Shown: in pieces, positions 43,377-52,681 of the stretch | How the letters are laid out: every line of letters begins with the position of its first letter | How positions within the stretch are numbered: the first letter of the stretch is position 1 | Assembly (NCBI GenBank): GCA_009917445.1 | Contig: QZEE01000013.1 | Location: 40,554 to 104,553, forward strand | Source: a bacterium D16-76 | GTDB taxonomy: Bacteria > Bacillota > Clostridia > Oscillospirales > Acutalibacteraceae | Length of the DNA stretch: 64,000 nt | Direction of reading: 5' to 3' | The notes under the pieces: generated by a model | The model's database searches: none | Told to the model about the DNA's origin: nothing | What the model saw: the letters and a program-made list of their open reading frames with translations, nothing else | Program-made: the position numbers and the translations under genes

Positions 43377-43778
43377 ATGGCAGCACAAAAGGGCGTAAAG
43401 GGTACCGTGCGCCGCCGCCGCGAGCGTAAGAATATCGAGCGCGGCGCCGCCCATATCCAGTCCACCTTTAACAATACCATCGTCACCATTACCGACACCC
43501 AGGGCAACGCGATCTCCTGGGCGAGCTCCGGCGAACTGGGCTTCCGCGGTTCCCGCAAGTCCACCCCCTTTGCCGCGCAGACCGCCGCCGAGACCGCCGC
43601 CAAGCTGGCTATGGAACACGGCATGAAGTCTGTTGAGGTCTATGTAAAAGGCCCTGGCGCCGGCCGCGAGGCCGCCATCCGCGCCCTGCAGGCCGCGGGT
43701 CTGGACGTCTCTATGATCAAGGACGTTACGCCCATTCCCCACAACGGATGCCGTCCTCCCAAGAGAAGACGCGTGTAA
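43377..43778 (+). CDS. rpsK: 30S ribosomal protein S11
   Basis: 133 residues: [40 protein letters not shown], and [20 protein letters not shown] with the C-terminal [17 protein letters not shown]. It lies in the 30S platform. Confidence 0.98.
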   Translation: MAAQKGVKGTVRRRRERKNIERGAAHIQSTFNNTIVTITDTQGNAISWASSGELGFRGSRKSTPFAAQTAAETAAKLAMEHGMKSVEVYVKGPGAGREAAIRALQAAGLDVSMIKDVTPIPHNGCRPPKRRRV

Positions 43779-43806
43779 ATGCAGCAATAGGAGGTAACGA
43801 AAAGAT

Positions 43807-44433
43807 ATGGCAAGATATACAGAAGCCGTGTGCAAGCTGTGCCGCCGCGAGGGCCAGAAGCTGTTCCTCAAGGGCGAGCGGTGCTACACCGATAAGTGCG
43901 CCATCAGCCGCCGGGCTTATGCCCCCGGCCAGCATGGCCAGGGCCGCAAGAAGACCTCTGAGTATGGCCTGCAGCTGCGCGCCAAGCAGATGACCCGCCG
44001 TTTTTACGGCGTACTGGAAGGCCAGTTCCACCACTATTATGAAATGGCCACCAAAATGCCCGGCCAGGCCGGCCACAACCTGCTGATTTTGCTGGAAAGC
44101 CGCCTGGACAACGTGGTGTACCGCTGCGGCTGGGCCAGCTCTCGGGCGGAGGCCCGCCAGCTGGTGGTGCACGGGCACTTTACGGTTAACGGCAAGAAAG
44201 TAGATATCCCCTCTTATTTGGTAAAGCCCGGCGAAACGGTCGCCATTAAGGACGGCAGCCGCCAGAGCGATAAATTCAAGGCTGTGCTGGAAGCGAACTC
44301 CGCCCGTCCCACCCCCAAGTGGCTGGACGTGGACGCCCCCAACGCGCAGGCGAAGATTGCCGAGATGCCCACCCGTGAGGACATCGACCTGGAAGTGGAC
44401 GAGACGCTCATCGTGGAGTTGTACTCCAAGTAA
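43807..44433 (+). CDS. rpsD: 30S ribosomal protein S4
   Basis: 208 residues. The N-terminal zinc-type Cys set is present ([21 protein letters not shown]). The S4 RNA-binding domain is [20 protein letters not shown], then [21 protein letters not shown] primary 16S binder and often a repressor of the alpha operon. Here it sits between rpsK and rpoA in the common order. Confidence 0.98.
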   Translation: MARYTEAVCKLCRREGQKLFLKGERCYTDKCAISRRAYAPGQHGQGRKKTSEYGLQLRAKQMTRRFYGVLEGQFHHYYEMATKMPGQAGHNLLILLESRLDNVVYRCGWASSRAEARQLVVHGHFTVNGKKVDIPSYLVKPGETVAIKDGSRQSDKFKAVLEANSARPTPKWLDVDAPNAQAKIAEMPTREDIDLEVDETLIVELYSK

Positions 44434-44482
44434 AGAGTAGGCCCCTGGCAATTATTTGCGCTGTGTAAAAGGAGGATCGCGG

Positions 44483-45436
44483 ATGATTGAGATAGAAAGA
44501 CCCAAAATTGAAATAGCGGAAATTTTCGAGAACGGCACCTACGGCAAGTTTGTCATTGAGCCTTTGGAAAGGGGCTTTGGCACCACCCTGGGCAACTCCC
44601 TGCGCCGGGTATTGCTGTCAAGCCTTCCGGGCGTGGCCGTAAAGTCTATTAAAATAGACGGTGTGCTCCACGAATTTTCCACCATCCCGGATGTGAAGGA
44701 AGATGTCACGGAGATCGTGCTGAACATCAAGGGCTTGGTTGCGAAGCTTCATTGCGACGGGCCTAAGACCATTGAGATTTCGGCGGAGGGGCCCGGCGTG
44801 GTCACGGCCGACTCGATCAAGAGCGACAGCGAGGTGGAGATCCTCAACCCGGATCTGCACATCTGCACATTGGGGGACGGAGCCAAGCTCTACATGGAGC
44901 TGACTCTTGATAAGGGAAGGGGTTATGTCTCGAACGAGCGCAACAAGCAGAACCTGCCGGAAGGCGTGATCGGGGAGATTGCGGTCGATTCTATTTACAC
45001 ACCTGTGCTCAAGGTCAATTTCAACGTAGAAAGCACCCGCGTAGGCCAAAGCATTGATTATGACAAGCTGACGCTGGAGGTCTGGACAAACGGTGTAATC
45101 AACGCGCAGGAGGCGGTGTCTCTTGCGGCCAAGGTCCTCACCGACCACTTGAACCTCTTTGTGGATTTGTCTGATAAGGGCAAGAGCACGGAGATTATGG
45201 TGGAAAAGGACGAGGGCGGCAAGGAAAAGGTCCTTGAAATGACCATAGAGGAATTGGACCTGTCGGTCCGTTCCTTCAACTGCCTCAAGCGTGCCGGCAT
45301 CAATACGGTAGAGGACTTGATCTCCAAGTCGGAAGAGGACATGATGAAGGTGCGCAACCTGGGGCGCAAGTCGCTGGAAGAAGTCATATGGAAGCTGGCT
45401 TCCCTGGGCTTCAGCCTGCGGAAAGACGACGAATAA
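44483..45436 (+). CDS. rpoA: RNA polymerase subunit alpha
   Basis: 317 residues from [20 protein letters not shown] (ATG 44483, AAAAGGAGGATC upstream). Dimerisation block [21 protein letters not shown]-terminal domain with [20 protein letters not shown] and [20 protein letters not shown], which binds UP elements and activators. Full length. Confidence 0.98.
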   Translation: MIEIERPKIEIAEIFENGTYGKFVIEPLERGFGTTLGNSLRRVLLSSLPGVAVKSIKIDGVLHEFSTIPDVKEDVTEIVLNIKGLVAKLHCDGPKTIEISAEGPGVVTADSIKSDSEVEILNPDLHICTLGDGAKLYMELTLDKGRGYVSNERNKQNLPEGVIGEIAVDSIYTPVLKVNFNVESTRVGQSIDYDKLTLEVWTNGVINAQEAVSLAAKVLTDHLNLFVDLSDKGKSTEIMVEKDEGGKEKVLEMTIEELDLSVRSFNCLKRAGINTVEDLISKSEEDMMKVRNLGRKSLEEVIWKLASLGFSLRKDDE

Positions 45437-45464
45437 GTTTTACCCATAGATAGGAGGGAATATC

Positions 45465-45806
45465 ATGCCGGGAACCAGAAAACTGGGCAGGGCTACGGCC
45501 CACAGGACCGCTATGCTGCGCGGCCTGGTAACGTTTTTCTTTGAAAACGGCAAGATCGAGACCACGGTGACCCGCGCCAAAGAGGTGCGCGCCCTGGCGG
45601 AGAAGATGATTACCATTGCCAAGGACGACAGCCTGCACAACAAGCGCCTGGTCATGGGCTTTGTCACCAAAGAGGATGTTACAAACAAGCTCTTTACGGA
45701 GATTGCCCCTAAGTATGCCAGCCGTAACGGCGGCTACACCCGTATTACCAAGCTCGGCCCCCGCCGCGGCGACGCCGCCGAGATGGCCGTGTTGGAGCTG
45801 CTGTAA
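45465..45806 (+). CDS. rplQ: 50S ribosomal protein L17
   Basis: 113 residues: [40 protein letters not shown], and the C-terminal [20 protein letters not shown]. Last gene of the cluster, followed by a gene-end repeat and terminator. Confidence 0.98.
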   Translation: MPGTRKLGRATAHRTAMLRGLVTFFFENGKIETTVTRAKEVRALAEKMITIAKDDSLHNKRLVMGFVTKEDVTNKLFTEIAPKYASRNGGYTRITKLGPRRGDAAEMAVLELL

Positions 45807-45817
45807 GCGGCAGCAGC

Positions 45818-45875
45818 AAGGTCTTGGGGCTTCCCGCCCCAAACCCCGCCAGGGGATAGGATCCCCTGGACCCCC
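45818..45875. repeat. Gene-end repeat, CCAGGGG...CCCCTGG family
   Basis: AAGGTCTTGGGGCTTCCCGC, then CCCAAACCCCGCCAGGGG, ATAGGAT, CCCCTGGACCCCC. The layout is the same as 11601-11645 and, inverted, 57875-57933. It directly follows rplQ. Confidence 0.75.
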
Positions 45876-45910
45876 ACTGCCCTGCGGGCGGGAGGGTTGA
45901 TTGGATAAGA

Positions 45911-45945
45911 GAGGGGCCGTGCGTTTGGGCACGGCCTCTTTTTCT
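45911..45945 (+). terminator. Terminator of the ribosomal cluster
   Basis: GGCCGTGC pairs with GCACGGCC around GTTTGG; the outer pairs GAGG/CCTC extend it. TTTTTCTTT follows. Confidence 0.88.
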
Positions 45946-45956
45946 TTGGGAGGGTT

Positions 45957-46721
45957 ATGATGAAAAAGTGGGGGTTTCTTTTTGTTTGCCTGTGGCTTTT
46001 GGTGATGGTTCCCTTGCCCGCTGCGGCTAACGCGGCCCCTGGGCCGGATTTGACTTTGGTGGTCATGGGTGGGCCGGAAGATTTGACCGTTGATATTGTG
46101 AAAACAGATGGCGTAAACCAGGGGCGCATACACCTGGAAGGGGCGCATCCGGTTGGTTGGGAGCGGCGCTATGTGGTAAGATATATGTATGATTGGACGA
46201 TCGAGCCTGAGGCAGAGCTTGACTTGACAGCTGCCGATACCATCCTGGAAGTGCGGGGCACAGGGGTCCATTGGGACATCCCTATGGATGGGATTGAATA
46301 TATGGGCTATAGCCATCTGGTGACGCTGGACGTGGGGAAAGGTGTGGTTATATCTGGCCAGCCAGCTTGGCGGCAGCCCCTTTTGGTGGGCATACGGGTG
46401 GTGTTTACGCTTTTAGTGGAGGGTATCGTATTTTACGGTTTTGGGTATCGCAGAAAAAGGAGCTGGGCTGTGTTTATCCTTATAAACATTTTGACCCAAA
46501 CAGGACTGGGCCTCCTTATGGCACAAGCGGAATTTGGCATATATCTGTTGGGCCTTTTGGTCTATTTTGTAGCGGAACCGGTGATTTTTCTTACAGAAGC
46601 CTGGGTATATGCCCTGGCCTTGCGGGAGAAGACCGGGAAGCGCGGTGTAGGCTGTGCCCTCGCTGCCAACACAGCCAGCCTGATTGCCGGCCTTTTGCTG
46701 TTCGCTTTCCTGCCTATTTGA
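45957..46721 (+). CDS. Secreted/membrane protein with signal peptide and four membrane helices
   Basis: 254 residues, MMKKWGFLFVCLWLLVMVPL signal peptide, then an extracellular beta-like domain (~25-130, with DLTLVVMGGPEDLTVDIVKT) and about four membrane helices (residues ~140-160, 168-188, 190-215, 230-252). No family name recognised; the layout, an outside sensor-like domain on a small membrane core, resembles uncharacterised Clostridial proteins. Flanked by two terminators with the same GGCCGTGC stem, so it is a separate unit. Confidence 0.75.
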   Translation: MMKKWGFLFVCLWLLVMVPLPAAANAAPGPDLTLVVMGGPEDLTVDIVKTDGVNQGRIHLEGAHPVGWERRYVVRYMYDWTIEPEAELDLTAADTILEVRGTGVHWDIPMDGIEYMGYSHLVTLDVGKGVVISGQPAWRQPLLVGIRVVFTLLVEGIVFYGFGYRRKRSWAVFILINILTQTGLGLLMAQAEFGIYLLGLLVYFVAEPVIFLTEAWVYALALREKTGKRGVGCALAANTASLIAGLLLFAFLPI

Positions 46722-46726
46722 AGGGG

Positions 46727-46754
46727 GGCCGTGCAACCGCGCACGGCCTTTTTG
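46727..46754 (+). terminator. Terminator of the membrane-protein gene
   Basis: GGCCGTGC-AACCGC-GCACGGCC followed by TTTTTGCTTTTTG. The stem is identical to that at 45911-45945, so the gene is boxed by a repeated terminator. Confidence 0.9.
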
Positions 46755-46954
46755 CTTTTTGATTTGGCTAGCTTCCGCATATTTTTGTGGTGATTGGGCT
46801 TCCCATAGCGTGAAAGGCAGCCGCCTGATTTGAGGCTTTCCAAGGCCTGTCCCTTGCGCACAGAATTTGATGCGGGGAAAAGAAAAAGCGTACAGGCAGT
46901 TTTAGGCGGCGGGGGGCATAAAATCAAAAAGAATCAATAAAGGGGGTGGCAGCC

Positions 46955-47653
46955 GTGTTTTTTACACAGCTACTGGATTTTCTGTCCCATATCGTGTTCC
47001 TGTTCCTTCACGTCACTGGCAGCGGTGCTTTTCCCAAGGCGCTTACCGCTGCCCAGGAAAAGAAATGCCTGGAAGAAATGGCGGCCGGCAGCAAGCAGGC
47101 CCGCCGCACGCTCATTGAGCACAATTTGCGGCTGGTAGCGCATATCGTAAAGAAATACTACATAAACAACGGCAACGACCAGGAGGATTTGATTTCGATT
47201 GGCACCATTGGGCTCATTAAGGCCATTGACAGCTTTGACCCGGGAAAAGGGATCCGGCTTTCCAGCTATGCATCTAAATGTATTGAGAATGAAATCCTAA
47301 TGTTCTTCCGCAGCGGCAAAAAGAGCGCCCAGGACGTATCTATCAACGAGCCCATTGACACAGACAAGGATGGCAACGCCTTGACCATCCTGGACACCAT
47401 GGCGGTAGAGGATACGATTTTGGACAATATCGATGTACGCATGAAGAGTGAAAAGCTATATGGCTTTATCGACCAGGTGCTGGGCCAGCGGGAAAAGGAT
47501 ATCGTCTGTATGCGCTATGGCCTGCGGGGCTGCTCGCCCATGCCCCAGCGGGTGGTGGCAAAGAAGCTGGGGATTTCAAGGAGCTACGTATCCCGCATCG
47601 AAAAAAAGGCGCTGGAAAAGCTGAGGGCTGAATTTGGCGACGAAGAAGCATAA
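46955..47653 (+). CDS. sigK: RNA polymerase sporulation sigma factor, SigK-like
   Basis: 232 residues from the GTG at 46955, 6 nt after AGGGGGTGG; a GTG nine bases earlier overlaps that site. A short hydrophobic pro-sequence (FFTQLLDFLSHIVFLFLHVT) comes first, as in pro-SigK. Region 2 is ARRTLIEHNLRLVAHIVKKY, then EDLISIGTIGLIKAIDSFDP; region 4 has REKDIVCMRYGL and KKLGISRSYVSRIEKKALEK. The family directs mother-cell genes late in sporulation. The gene is uninterrupted here. CATAAAAT at 46917-46924 may be part of a SigE/SigK promoter, but no convincing -35 is seen. Confidence 0.9.
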   Translation: MFFTQLLDFLSHIVFLFLHVTGSGAFPKALTAAQEKKCLEEMAAGSKQARRTLIEHNLRLVAHIVKKYYINNGNDQEDLISIGTIGLIKAIDSFDPGKGIRLSSYASKCIENEILMFFRSGKKSAQDVSINEPIDTDKDGNALTILDTMAVEDTILDNIDVRMKSEKLYGFIDQVLGQREKDIVCMRYGLRGCSPMPQRVVAKKLGISRSYVSRIEKKALEKLRAEFGDEEA

Positions 47654-47668
47654 AAGCGGCTTTCCCCC

Positions 47669-47697
47669 TTGCGCAAAGGGCTTGTTTGCGTTATACT
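47669..47697 (+). promoter_or_regulatory. Promoter of ABC-F gene
   Basis: TTGCGC (47669-47674), 17-bp spacer, TATACT (47692-47697). The predicted start of transcription, ~47704, coincides with the ATG of a 30-codon leader ORF. Confidence 0.75.
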
Positions 47698-47705
47698 AAA
47701 CCTAT

Positions 47706-47798
47706 ATGCGCCCGTCCGTGTCTCAGCGGGCCGCACAACCAGAACAGCGCCGGGCCCCTGCCTCTCACCAAAAGCCCGGCGCTTATAACACGGAATGA
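47706..47798 (+). CDS. Possible leaderless leader peptide of ABC-F gene
   Basis: 30 codons, MRPSVSQRAAQPEQRRAPAS, then HQKPGAYNTE. It begins at or within two bases of the predicted transcription start and ends 8 nt before the ABC-F ATG. Its second half lies inside a hairpin, AGCGCCGGGC/GCCCGGCGCTT. Leader peptides that stall ribosomes are a known control for antibiotic-resistance ABC-F genes. Here this is an inference. Confidence 0.4.
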   Translation: MRPSVSQRAAQPEQRRAPASHQKPGAYNTE

Positions 47799-47805
47799 GG
47801 TACTT

Positions 47806-49716
47806 ATGGCTATTTTAACGGTTAACGGCGTCACCGTCAGTTTTGGCGAGGAGACGATTTTAGAAGGCATCGCCTTTGAGGTGCAGAAAGGCGAGCATGT
47901 GGGCCTGGTAGGTGTAAACGGCAGCGGCAAGACCACCCTGTTTAAAACCCTTACCGGGGAGTACAGCCCGGACACAGGGTCTGTTATATTTGCAAAGGAC
48001 TGCACCCCCGGCTACATGGAGCAGCACGTTTGCCGGGATTTTGAAAAGACGGCCTTGGAAGAGGTGCTCACGGTTTTTGCCCCTTTGCTGGGTATGGAGG
48101 CGGAACTGGGAGAGCTGTCCCACCAGCTCTCCCAAAACCCGCCGGAAAAGGAGATGGAGGAATTGATCCTCCGCCAGGCCACCCTAAACGACCGCTTTGT
48201 AGAGGCCGGGGGGCTTACCTGCCGTTCACGGGCCCGCAGTGCATTGCTGGGGCTGGGGTTTACGGAGGAACAGCTGCAAAACACGGTGGGGGTCTTAAGC
48301 GGCGGGCAGAAGGCCAAGCTGCAGCTGGCCAAAATGCTGCTGGGGGGTGCAAACCTCCTGCTGCTGGACGAGCCTACGAACCATCTGGACATCCAGTCTG
48401 TAGAATGGCTGGAAGACTTTTTGAAGACTTACCCCCACGCCTACATTGTCATTTCCCACGACCGGTACTTTTTAGATAAGGTGACTGGCCGCACCTTAGA
48501 GTTACAAAACACCCACCTGGAAAGCTACAAGGGCAACTACACCCGGTACCTGGCTTTAAAGGAAGAAAAGCGTCTGGCCATGCAGCGGGTGTATGAAAGC
48601 ACCAAACGGGAAATCCAGCGGATAGAAGGCATTATTGAACAGCAGCGCCGCTGGAACCAGGAACGCAACTACGTCACCATTGCCAGCAAGCAAAAGGTCA
48701 TTGACCGCCTGGAAGCTACCCTGGAAAAGCCAGAGGACGACCCGGACGCCATCCGGTTCCAATTCCATGCCAGCCGCCGCAGCGGCGACGAGGTGCTTAC
48801 CGCCCAGGGCCTGTCCCTTTCTTTTGGGCGGGGGCCGTTGTTTTCTGGGGTGGACTTGGAAATCAAGCGAGGGGAGAAGATTTTCCTCATCGGCCCCAAC
48901 GGCTGCGGTAAGACGTCCCTGTTCAAAATCCTTTTGGGCCAATACCACCAGGACCAAGGCGTAGTGCGCCTGGGGGTAGGGGTAGACTTAGGGTATTACG
49001 AGCAGTCCCAGCTGAGCTTGGACGACAAAAAGACCGTCATAGACGAAATATGGGACCTGCACCCCCAGATGACCCAGACCGAGGTGCGCAGCGCTTTGGC
49101 TATCTTCCTCTTCCGGGGGGAGGACGTGTTCAAACCTGTAGGGGCCCTAAGCGGCGGCGAGCGGGCCCGGGTGCTCCTGCTGAAGCTGATGCTCTCCAAG
49201 GCTAACTTCCTGCTGCTGGACGAGCCTACGAACCATCTGGATACGGGGTCCTGCGAGGCTTTGGAAGAAGCCCTTTCAGGCTATGACGGCACCTTGTTTG
49301 TGGTGTCCCATGACCGTTATTTGATCAACCGCCTGGCAGACAAGGTGTACGCCTTGACCCCCCAGGGGGCCCAGTTGTACCTGGGCAACTACGACAGTTA
49401 CTTGGAAAAGCGGGAGGCCCGCCAGGCCATAGAGGAAAAAAAGGCTGCGCCCAAGCCCAACCTGTACAAGCAGCGCAAAGAGCGTGACGCCGGGCTGCGG
49501 AAAAAGCGGGCGGCCCTGCGCCGCCTGGAAGCGGCGGTAGAAGAGGCTGAACAGGCCATCGCGGCCCTGGAAAAGAGCCTGGAAGACCCGGCGGTGGCGG
49601 CGGATTATGAAGCCGTGTCCCAGGCATCCCAGGAAATAGCCCAGCTGCGGGAGAAGGCCGACGGCCTGCTGCTGGAATGGTCGGAGCTTTCGGAAGAGCT
49701 GGAAGGCCAGGAATAA
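47806..49716 (+). CDS. ABC-F family ATPase (ribosome-associated)
   Basis: 636 residues from MAILTVNGVTVSFGEETI (ATG 47806, GAGG upstream). Two ABC cassettes without membrane helices: Walker A GVNGSGKTT and GPNGCGKTS, signatures LSGGQKAKL and LSGGERARV, and Walker B LLLLDEPTNHLD and LLLDEPTNHLD. The interdomain linker (about 245-320) is charged and helical (RVYESTKREIQRIEGIIEQQ). A coiled-coil C-terminus (560-636) may reach the ribosome. Either a translation factor like Uup/YkpA or a ribosome-protection resistance factor; the sequence alone does not decide. Confidence 0.92.
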   Translation: MAILTVNGVTVSFGEETILEGIAFEVQKGEHVGLVGVNGSGKTTLFKTLTGEYSPDTGSVIFAKDCTPGYMEQHVCRDFEKTALEEVLTVFAPLLGMEAELGELSHQLSQNPPEKEMEELILRQATLNDRFVEAGGLTCRSRARSALLGLGFTEEQLQNTVGVLSGGQKAKLQLAKMLLGGANLLLLDEPTNHLDIQSVEWLEDFLKTYPHAYIVISHDRYFLDKVTGRTLELQNTHLESYKGNYTRYLALKEEKRLAMQRVYESTKREIQRIEGIIEQQRRWNQERNYVTIASKQKVIDRLEATLEKPEDDPDAIRFQFHASRRSGDEVLTAQGLSLSFGRGPLFSGVDLEIKRGEKIFLIGPNGCGKTSLFKILLGQYHQDQGVVRLGVGVDLGYYEQSQLSLDDKKTVIDEIWDLHPQMTQTEVRSALAIFLFRGEDVFKPVGALSGGERARVLLLKLMLSKANFLLLDEPTNHLDTGSCEALEEALSGYDGTLFVVSHDRYLINRLADKVYALTPQGAQLYLGNYDSYLEKREARQAIEEKKAAPKPNLYKQRKERDAGLRKKRAALRRLEAAVEEAEQAIAALEKSLEDPAVAADYEAVSQASQEIAQLREKADGLLLEWSELSEELEGQE

Positions 49717-49719
49717 AGG

Positions 49720-49755
49720 AAAACAGCCTGCTGCATGGCGCGGCAGGCTGTTTTT
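49720..49755. terminator. Bidirectional terminator, ABC-F / histidine kinase
   Basis: AAAACAGCCTGC pairs with GCAGGCTGTTTTT around ~11 nt. The two genes converge on it. Confidence 0.9.
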
Positions 49756-49760
49756 AGTGT

Positions 49761-52256
49761 TTACATTAAAATAGATTTTAGAGTCTCCATCAGCTTGTCG
49801 ATCTCAATGGGCTTGCCTAAATGGCCGTTCATGCCGGCTTCTAAGGCTTTGCGCTTGTCCTCTTCAAAGGCGTTAGCCGTCATGGCCACAATGGGCAGGG
49901 TGTTCAATTCCTTTTCCGGCAGGGCCCGTATAGCCCGGGCGGCGCCGTAGCCATCCAGCACAGGCATTTGCAGGTCCATCAGCACCAGGTCATAGGGGGT
50001 TTCCAGGCTGGCCTTTACCTTTTCAACAGCCAGGGAGCCATCGTCGGCGGTATCTACCGTAAACCCGGCCTCCTCCAAAATGGTGACGGCAATCTCCTGG
50101 TTCAGCTCGTTGTCCTCTACCAGCAGCAGGCGCTTGCCGGTAAAAGACTCCCTGTCCTCGGTCCACACCGCCTCTTCCGGGGCCTGGTTCTGGCTGCTGT
50201 GGAACAGGGCGCTGCGCAGCTCAGACAAAAACAGGGGCTTTGAGCAGAAAGACGTCACCCCCGCTTCCTGGGCTTCCTCCTGTATGTCGGCCCAGTCATA
50301 GGCGGTCAGCACGATAATGGGGCTCTCTTTCCCAACCAGCCGGCGTATGCGCCGCACAGCCTCTACGCCATTCATGTCCGGCATCAGCCAGTCCATAATG
50401 TAGGCGTGGAAGGGGTCGCCCTGCTCCATGGCCAGCTGGGCCCGCAGCACGGCTTCCCGGCCGGAGGTAGTCCACTCGGGCCGCATGCCCACGCTTTGCA
50501 GCATTTTGGTAAGGCTTACACAGGTGTTAAAGTCGTCGTCTGCCACCAAGGCCCGCAGGCCCTCTAGCTCTGGCATTTTCTCAGGCCGCACGGGCTCGTT
50601 GGAAAGGCGGAACTGCAAAGACACCGTAAACTCTGTACCCTTTCCCTCCTGGCTTTCCACCCGGATAGAGCCGTGCATCATGTCCACAATCTTTTTGGTG
50701 ATGGTCATGCCCAGGCCGGTGCCCTGGGTGCCGCTTACGGTGGAGGTGCGCTCCCGTTCAAAGGGCTCGAACATATGTTGGATGAAATCGGCGCCCATGC
50801 CAATGCCGGTGTCCTTTACCCGGAATTCATAAGCCCCAAACCCTGCCGGGGCCCCGGGCACCTGGGCCACCCGGACACTTACCGTGCCCCTGGGGGGCGT
50901 GAACTTTACCGCGTTGCTGATTACATTTAACAGCACCTGGTTTAAACGAAGCCGGTCGCAGATAATGCCCTCGTCCACTACGTCCAGGGTGTCGATAAAG
51001 AATTCCAGATGCTTTACCCGCACGTCTGCCTGCACAATAGTTTTCAGCTCGTGCATGATGTCATTTAAGCTGTTGGGGGTCTCCTCCATGCGCAGGCGGC
51101 CGCTTTCAATGCGGCTCATGTCCAGGATGTCGTTGATCAGGGACAGCAGATGGTTGCTGGAAGACATGATCTTGCTCAAATACCCCCGCACCAGCTCCTG
51201 GTTGTCCAGATGGGTAGCTGCCAGGGCCGTAAAGCCAATGATGGCATTCATCGGGGTGCGGATGTCGTGGGACATGTTGTTCAAAAAGATGGTCTTGGCC
51301 TTATTGGCCTGCTGGGCCTGTTCCAAGGCCTGCTCAAGCAGGCGGTTCTGCACATCCAGCTCCAGGTCAGTCTGTTTGCGCTTGGTTACGTCTACAAACA
51401 TCCCCACAAAGGCTACGGGCGACCCGTCCTCCCGGCGGGAGAGTTTGCCGGTGCCCCGGAACCACCGGTAGCCCCGGCTTTTGGTCAGCAGCCGGTGCTC
51501 GGTATCGTAAATTTTTTGGCCGGTATAGTCGGCAATGGTGGCATAATATTCCTTTAGCACCGTTTCTTTATCCTCGGGGTGTAAAAGGTCGGACCAGGCT
51601 TCCAGGGTATTGGGGAAGTCGCCCTCGTCCTGATAGCCCAGCATGGCCCGGAATTCCTGGCTCCACTGGACGCGCTCCATCTTCCCTTCTTCGTCAAAAT
51701 CCATGCTCCACATGCCAGAGCGCAGAATCTCATGGACCAGCCGCAGGGCCGTGGTCTCATGTTCCAGCTTTTCCAGGGTATCCAGCCGCTCCTGGGTGAG
51801 CTGGGCGGCCCGGGCATCGCTTTCCTCCTTTAAGTGACGCTGGGTAGCGTCCACCACAAAGACATAGAACAAATCCCCATAGCCCTCTACATGTACCAGC
51901 CGGCCATAATCCTCCAGCCAATGGACCGCCCCGTCCTTGCGCAAAATGCGGTATTCCACATAATCCAGGTTCCCTTCGTTGCCGGCCGCCTGCTGGGCGA
52001 TGCTCTGGGACACCCGCTCCCAGTCCTCCGGATGCACCATGCCTTTAAAACAGCCGCCGGTAAGGGCCTTAAAATCCTCTGGCCCCTGGCAGCCGAAAAT
52101 GCGGAAAAGGGCTTGGTTGGCATAGGCCAATTTCCCATCCCCCTGGGCGTGGTAGAGGAAAAAGCCCCCGGGCATCCCGGCGGCAATCTGTTTGACAATG
52201 GGGAAGGTCTGCTCGCTGAGTACCAGCGGCGACAAACCGTTATCCCGGTCCTTCAT
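49761..52256 (-). CDS. Cytosolic hybrid sensor histidine kinase (PAS-PAS-HisKA-HATPase-REC-REC)
   Basis: 831 residues, no membrane helix. Two PAS domains (about 20-145 and 170-295), a coiled linker, HisKA with the phosphorylated His330 in NNMSHDIRTPMNAI, and an HATPase with NQVLLNVISNAVKFTP (N box), VKDTGIGMGADF and GTGLGMTI. Two receiver domains follow: REC1 (567-690) with Asp622 in IMDWLMPDMNG and REC2 (705-830) with Asp761 in VLMDLQMPVLDG. There is no output domain; a phosphorelay to an unseen response regulator or HPt protein is likely. The PAS domains imply an internal signal. Own promoter at 52353-52325. Confidence 0.93.
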   Translation of the reverse strand: MKDRDNGLSPLVLSEQTFPIVKQIAAGMPGGFFLYHAQGDGKLAYANQALFRIFGCQGPEDFKALTGGCFKGMVHPEDWERVSQSIAQQAAGNEGNLDYVEYRILRKDGAVHWLEDYGRLVHVEGYGDLFYVFVVDATQRHLKEESDARAAQLTQERLDTLEKLEHETTALRLVHEILRSGMWSMDFDEEGKMERVQWSQEFRAMLGYQDEGDFPNTLEAWSDLLHPEDKETVLKEYYATIADYTGQKIYDTEHRLLTKSRGYRWFRGTGKLSRREDGSPVAFVGMFVDVTKRKQTDLELDVQNRLLEQALEQAQQANKAKTIFLNNMSHDIRTPMNAIIGFTALAATHLDNQELVRGYLSKIMSSSNHLLSLINDILDMSRIESGRLRMEETPNSLNDIMHELKTIVQADVRVKHLEFFIDTLDVVDEGIICDRLRLNQVLLNVISNAVKFTPPRGTVSVRVAQVPGAPAGFGAYEFRVKDTGIGMGADFIQHMFEPFERERTSTVSGTQGTGLGMTITKKIVDMMHGSIRVESQEGKGTEFTVSLQFRLSNEPVRPEKMPELEGLRALVADDDFNTCVSLTKMLQSVGMRPEWTTSGREAVLRAQLAMEQGDPFHAYIMDWLMPDMNGVEAVRRIRRLVGKESPIIVLTAYDWADIQEEAQEAGVTSFCSKPLFLSELRSALFHSSQNQAPEEAVWTEDRESFTGKRLLLVEDNELNQEIAVTILEEAGFTVDTADDGSLAVEKVKASLETPYDLVLMDLQMPVLDGYGAARAIRALPEKELNTLPIVAMTANAFEEDKRKALEAGMNGHLGKPIEIDKLMETLKSILM

Positions 52257-52324
52257 GGGTGCATCACATCGCTTTCCAAAATTTCCCCTGGGGGGCGGCG
52301 CGCAAAAACATCAATTATAGTATT

Positions 52325-52353
52325 ATTGTAACATTTTGTGCCCAAGGGTTCAA
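52325..52353 (-). promoter_or_regulatory. Promoter of histidine kinase
   Basis: TTGAAC (52353-52348), 17-bp spacer, TACAAT (52330-52325), leaving a ~65-nt leader. A second TATAAT at 52319-52314 lacks a -35. Confidence 0.6.
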
Positions 52354-52500
52354 GGGGTGAAGGGCAAAAAATAAGAGTGCCTGCTATTTTTTAAGGGTGT
52401 TTTTTAATTCCAAAGAATTCTATGGGATACAGGGCGACTGCGGTATAAGCCCGGGAGTGGCCAAAGCGAGTATTCTAAAAATGAAGAAATGCAGAAACGC

Positions 52501-52570
52501 AAAAGTTTCGTCCACCTTTTCAAAGGTGGTGGGGTATTTAGGGGCAAAGCCCCTAAACCGCCGGAGGCAT
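52501..52570. repeat. Host gene-end repeat (copy 2, without nested module)
   Basis: AAAAGTTTCGTCCACCTTTT, CAAAGGTGG, then GGGGTATTTAGGGGC, AAAGC, CCCTAAACCGCCGGAGGC. It is the inverted counterpart of 7563-7684, with a 5-bp centre in place of the ~55-bp module. The remainder of the 52257-52681 gap holds two promoters only. Confidence 0.75.
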
Positions 52571-52609
52571 AAAACGCGCGTTTGGACACTCCCTATAAGC
52601 CCAAAGGCC

Positions 52610-52638
52610 TTGAACCGCCGCTGCGGATTTGCTATAAT
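52610..52638 (+). promoter_or_regulatory. Promoter of phosphohexomutase gene
   Basis: TTGAAC (52610-52615), 17-bp spacer, TATAAT (52633-52638). It begins ~40 bp after the gene-end repeat. Confidence 0.8.
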
Positions 52639-52681
52639 AAAGGAAACGTATACAGCAACCAGCCGAAAGGAGCTTTCCCCT

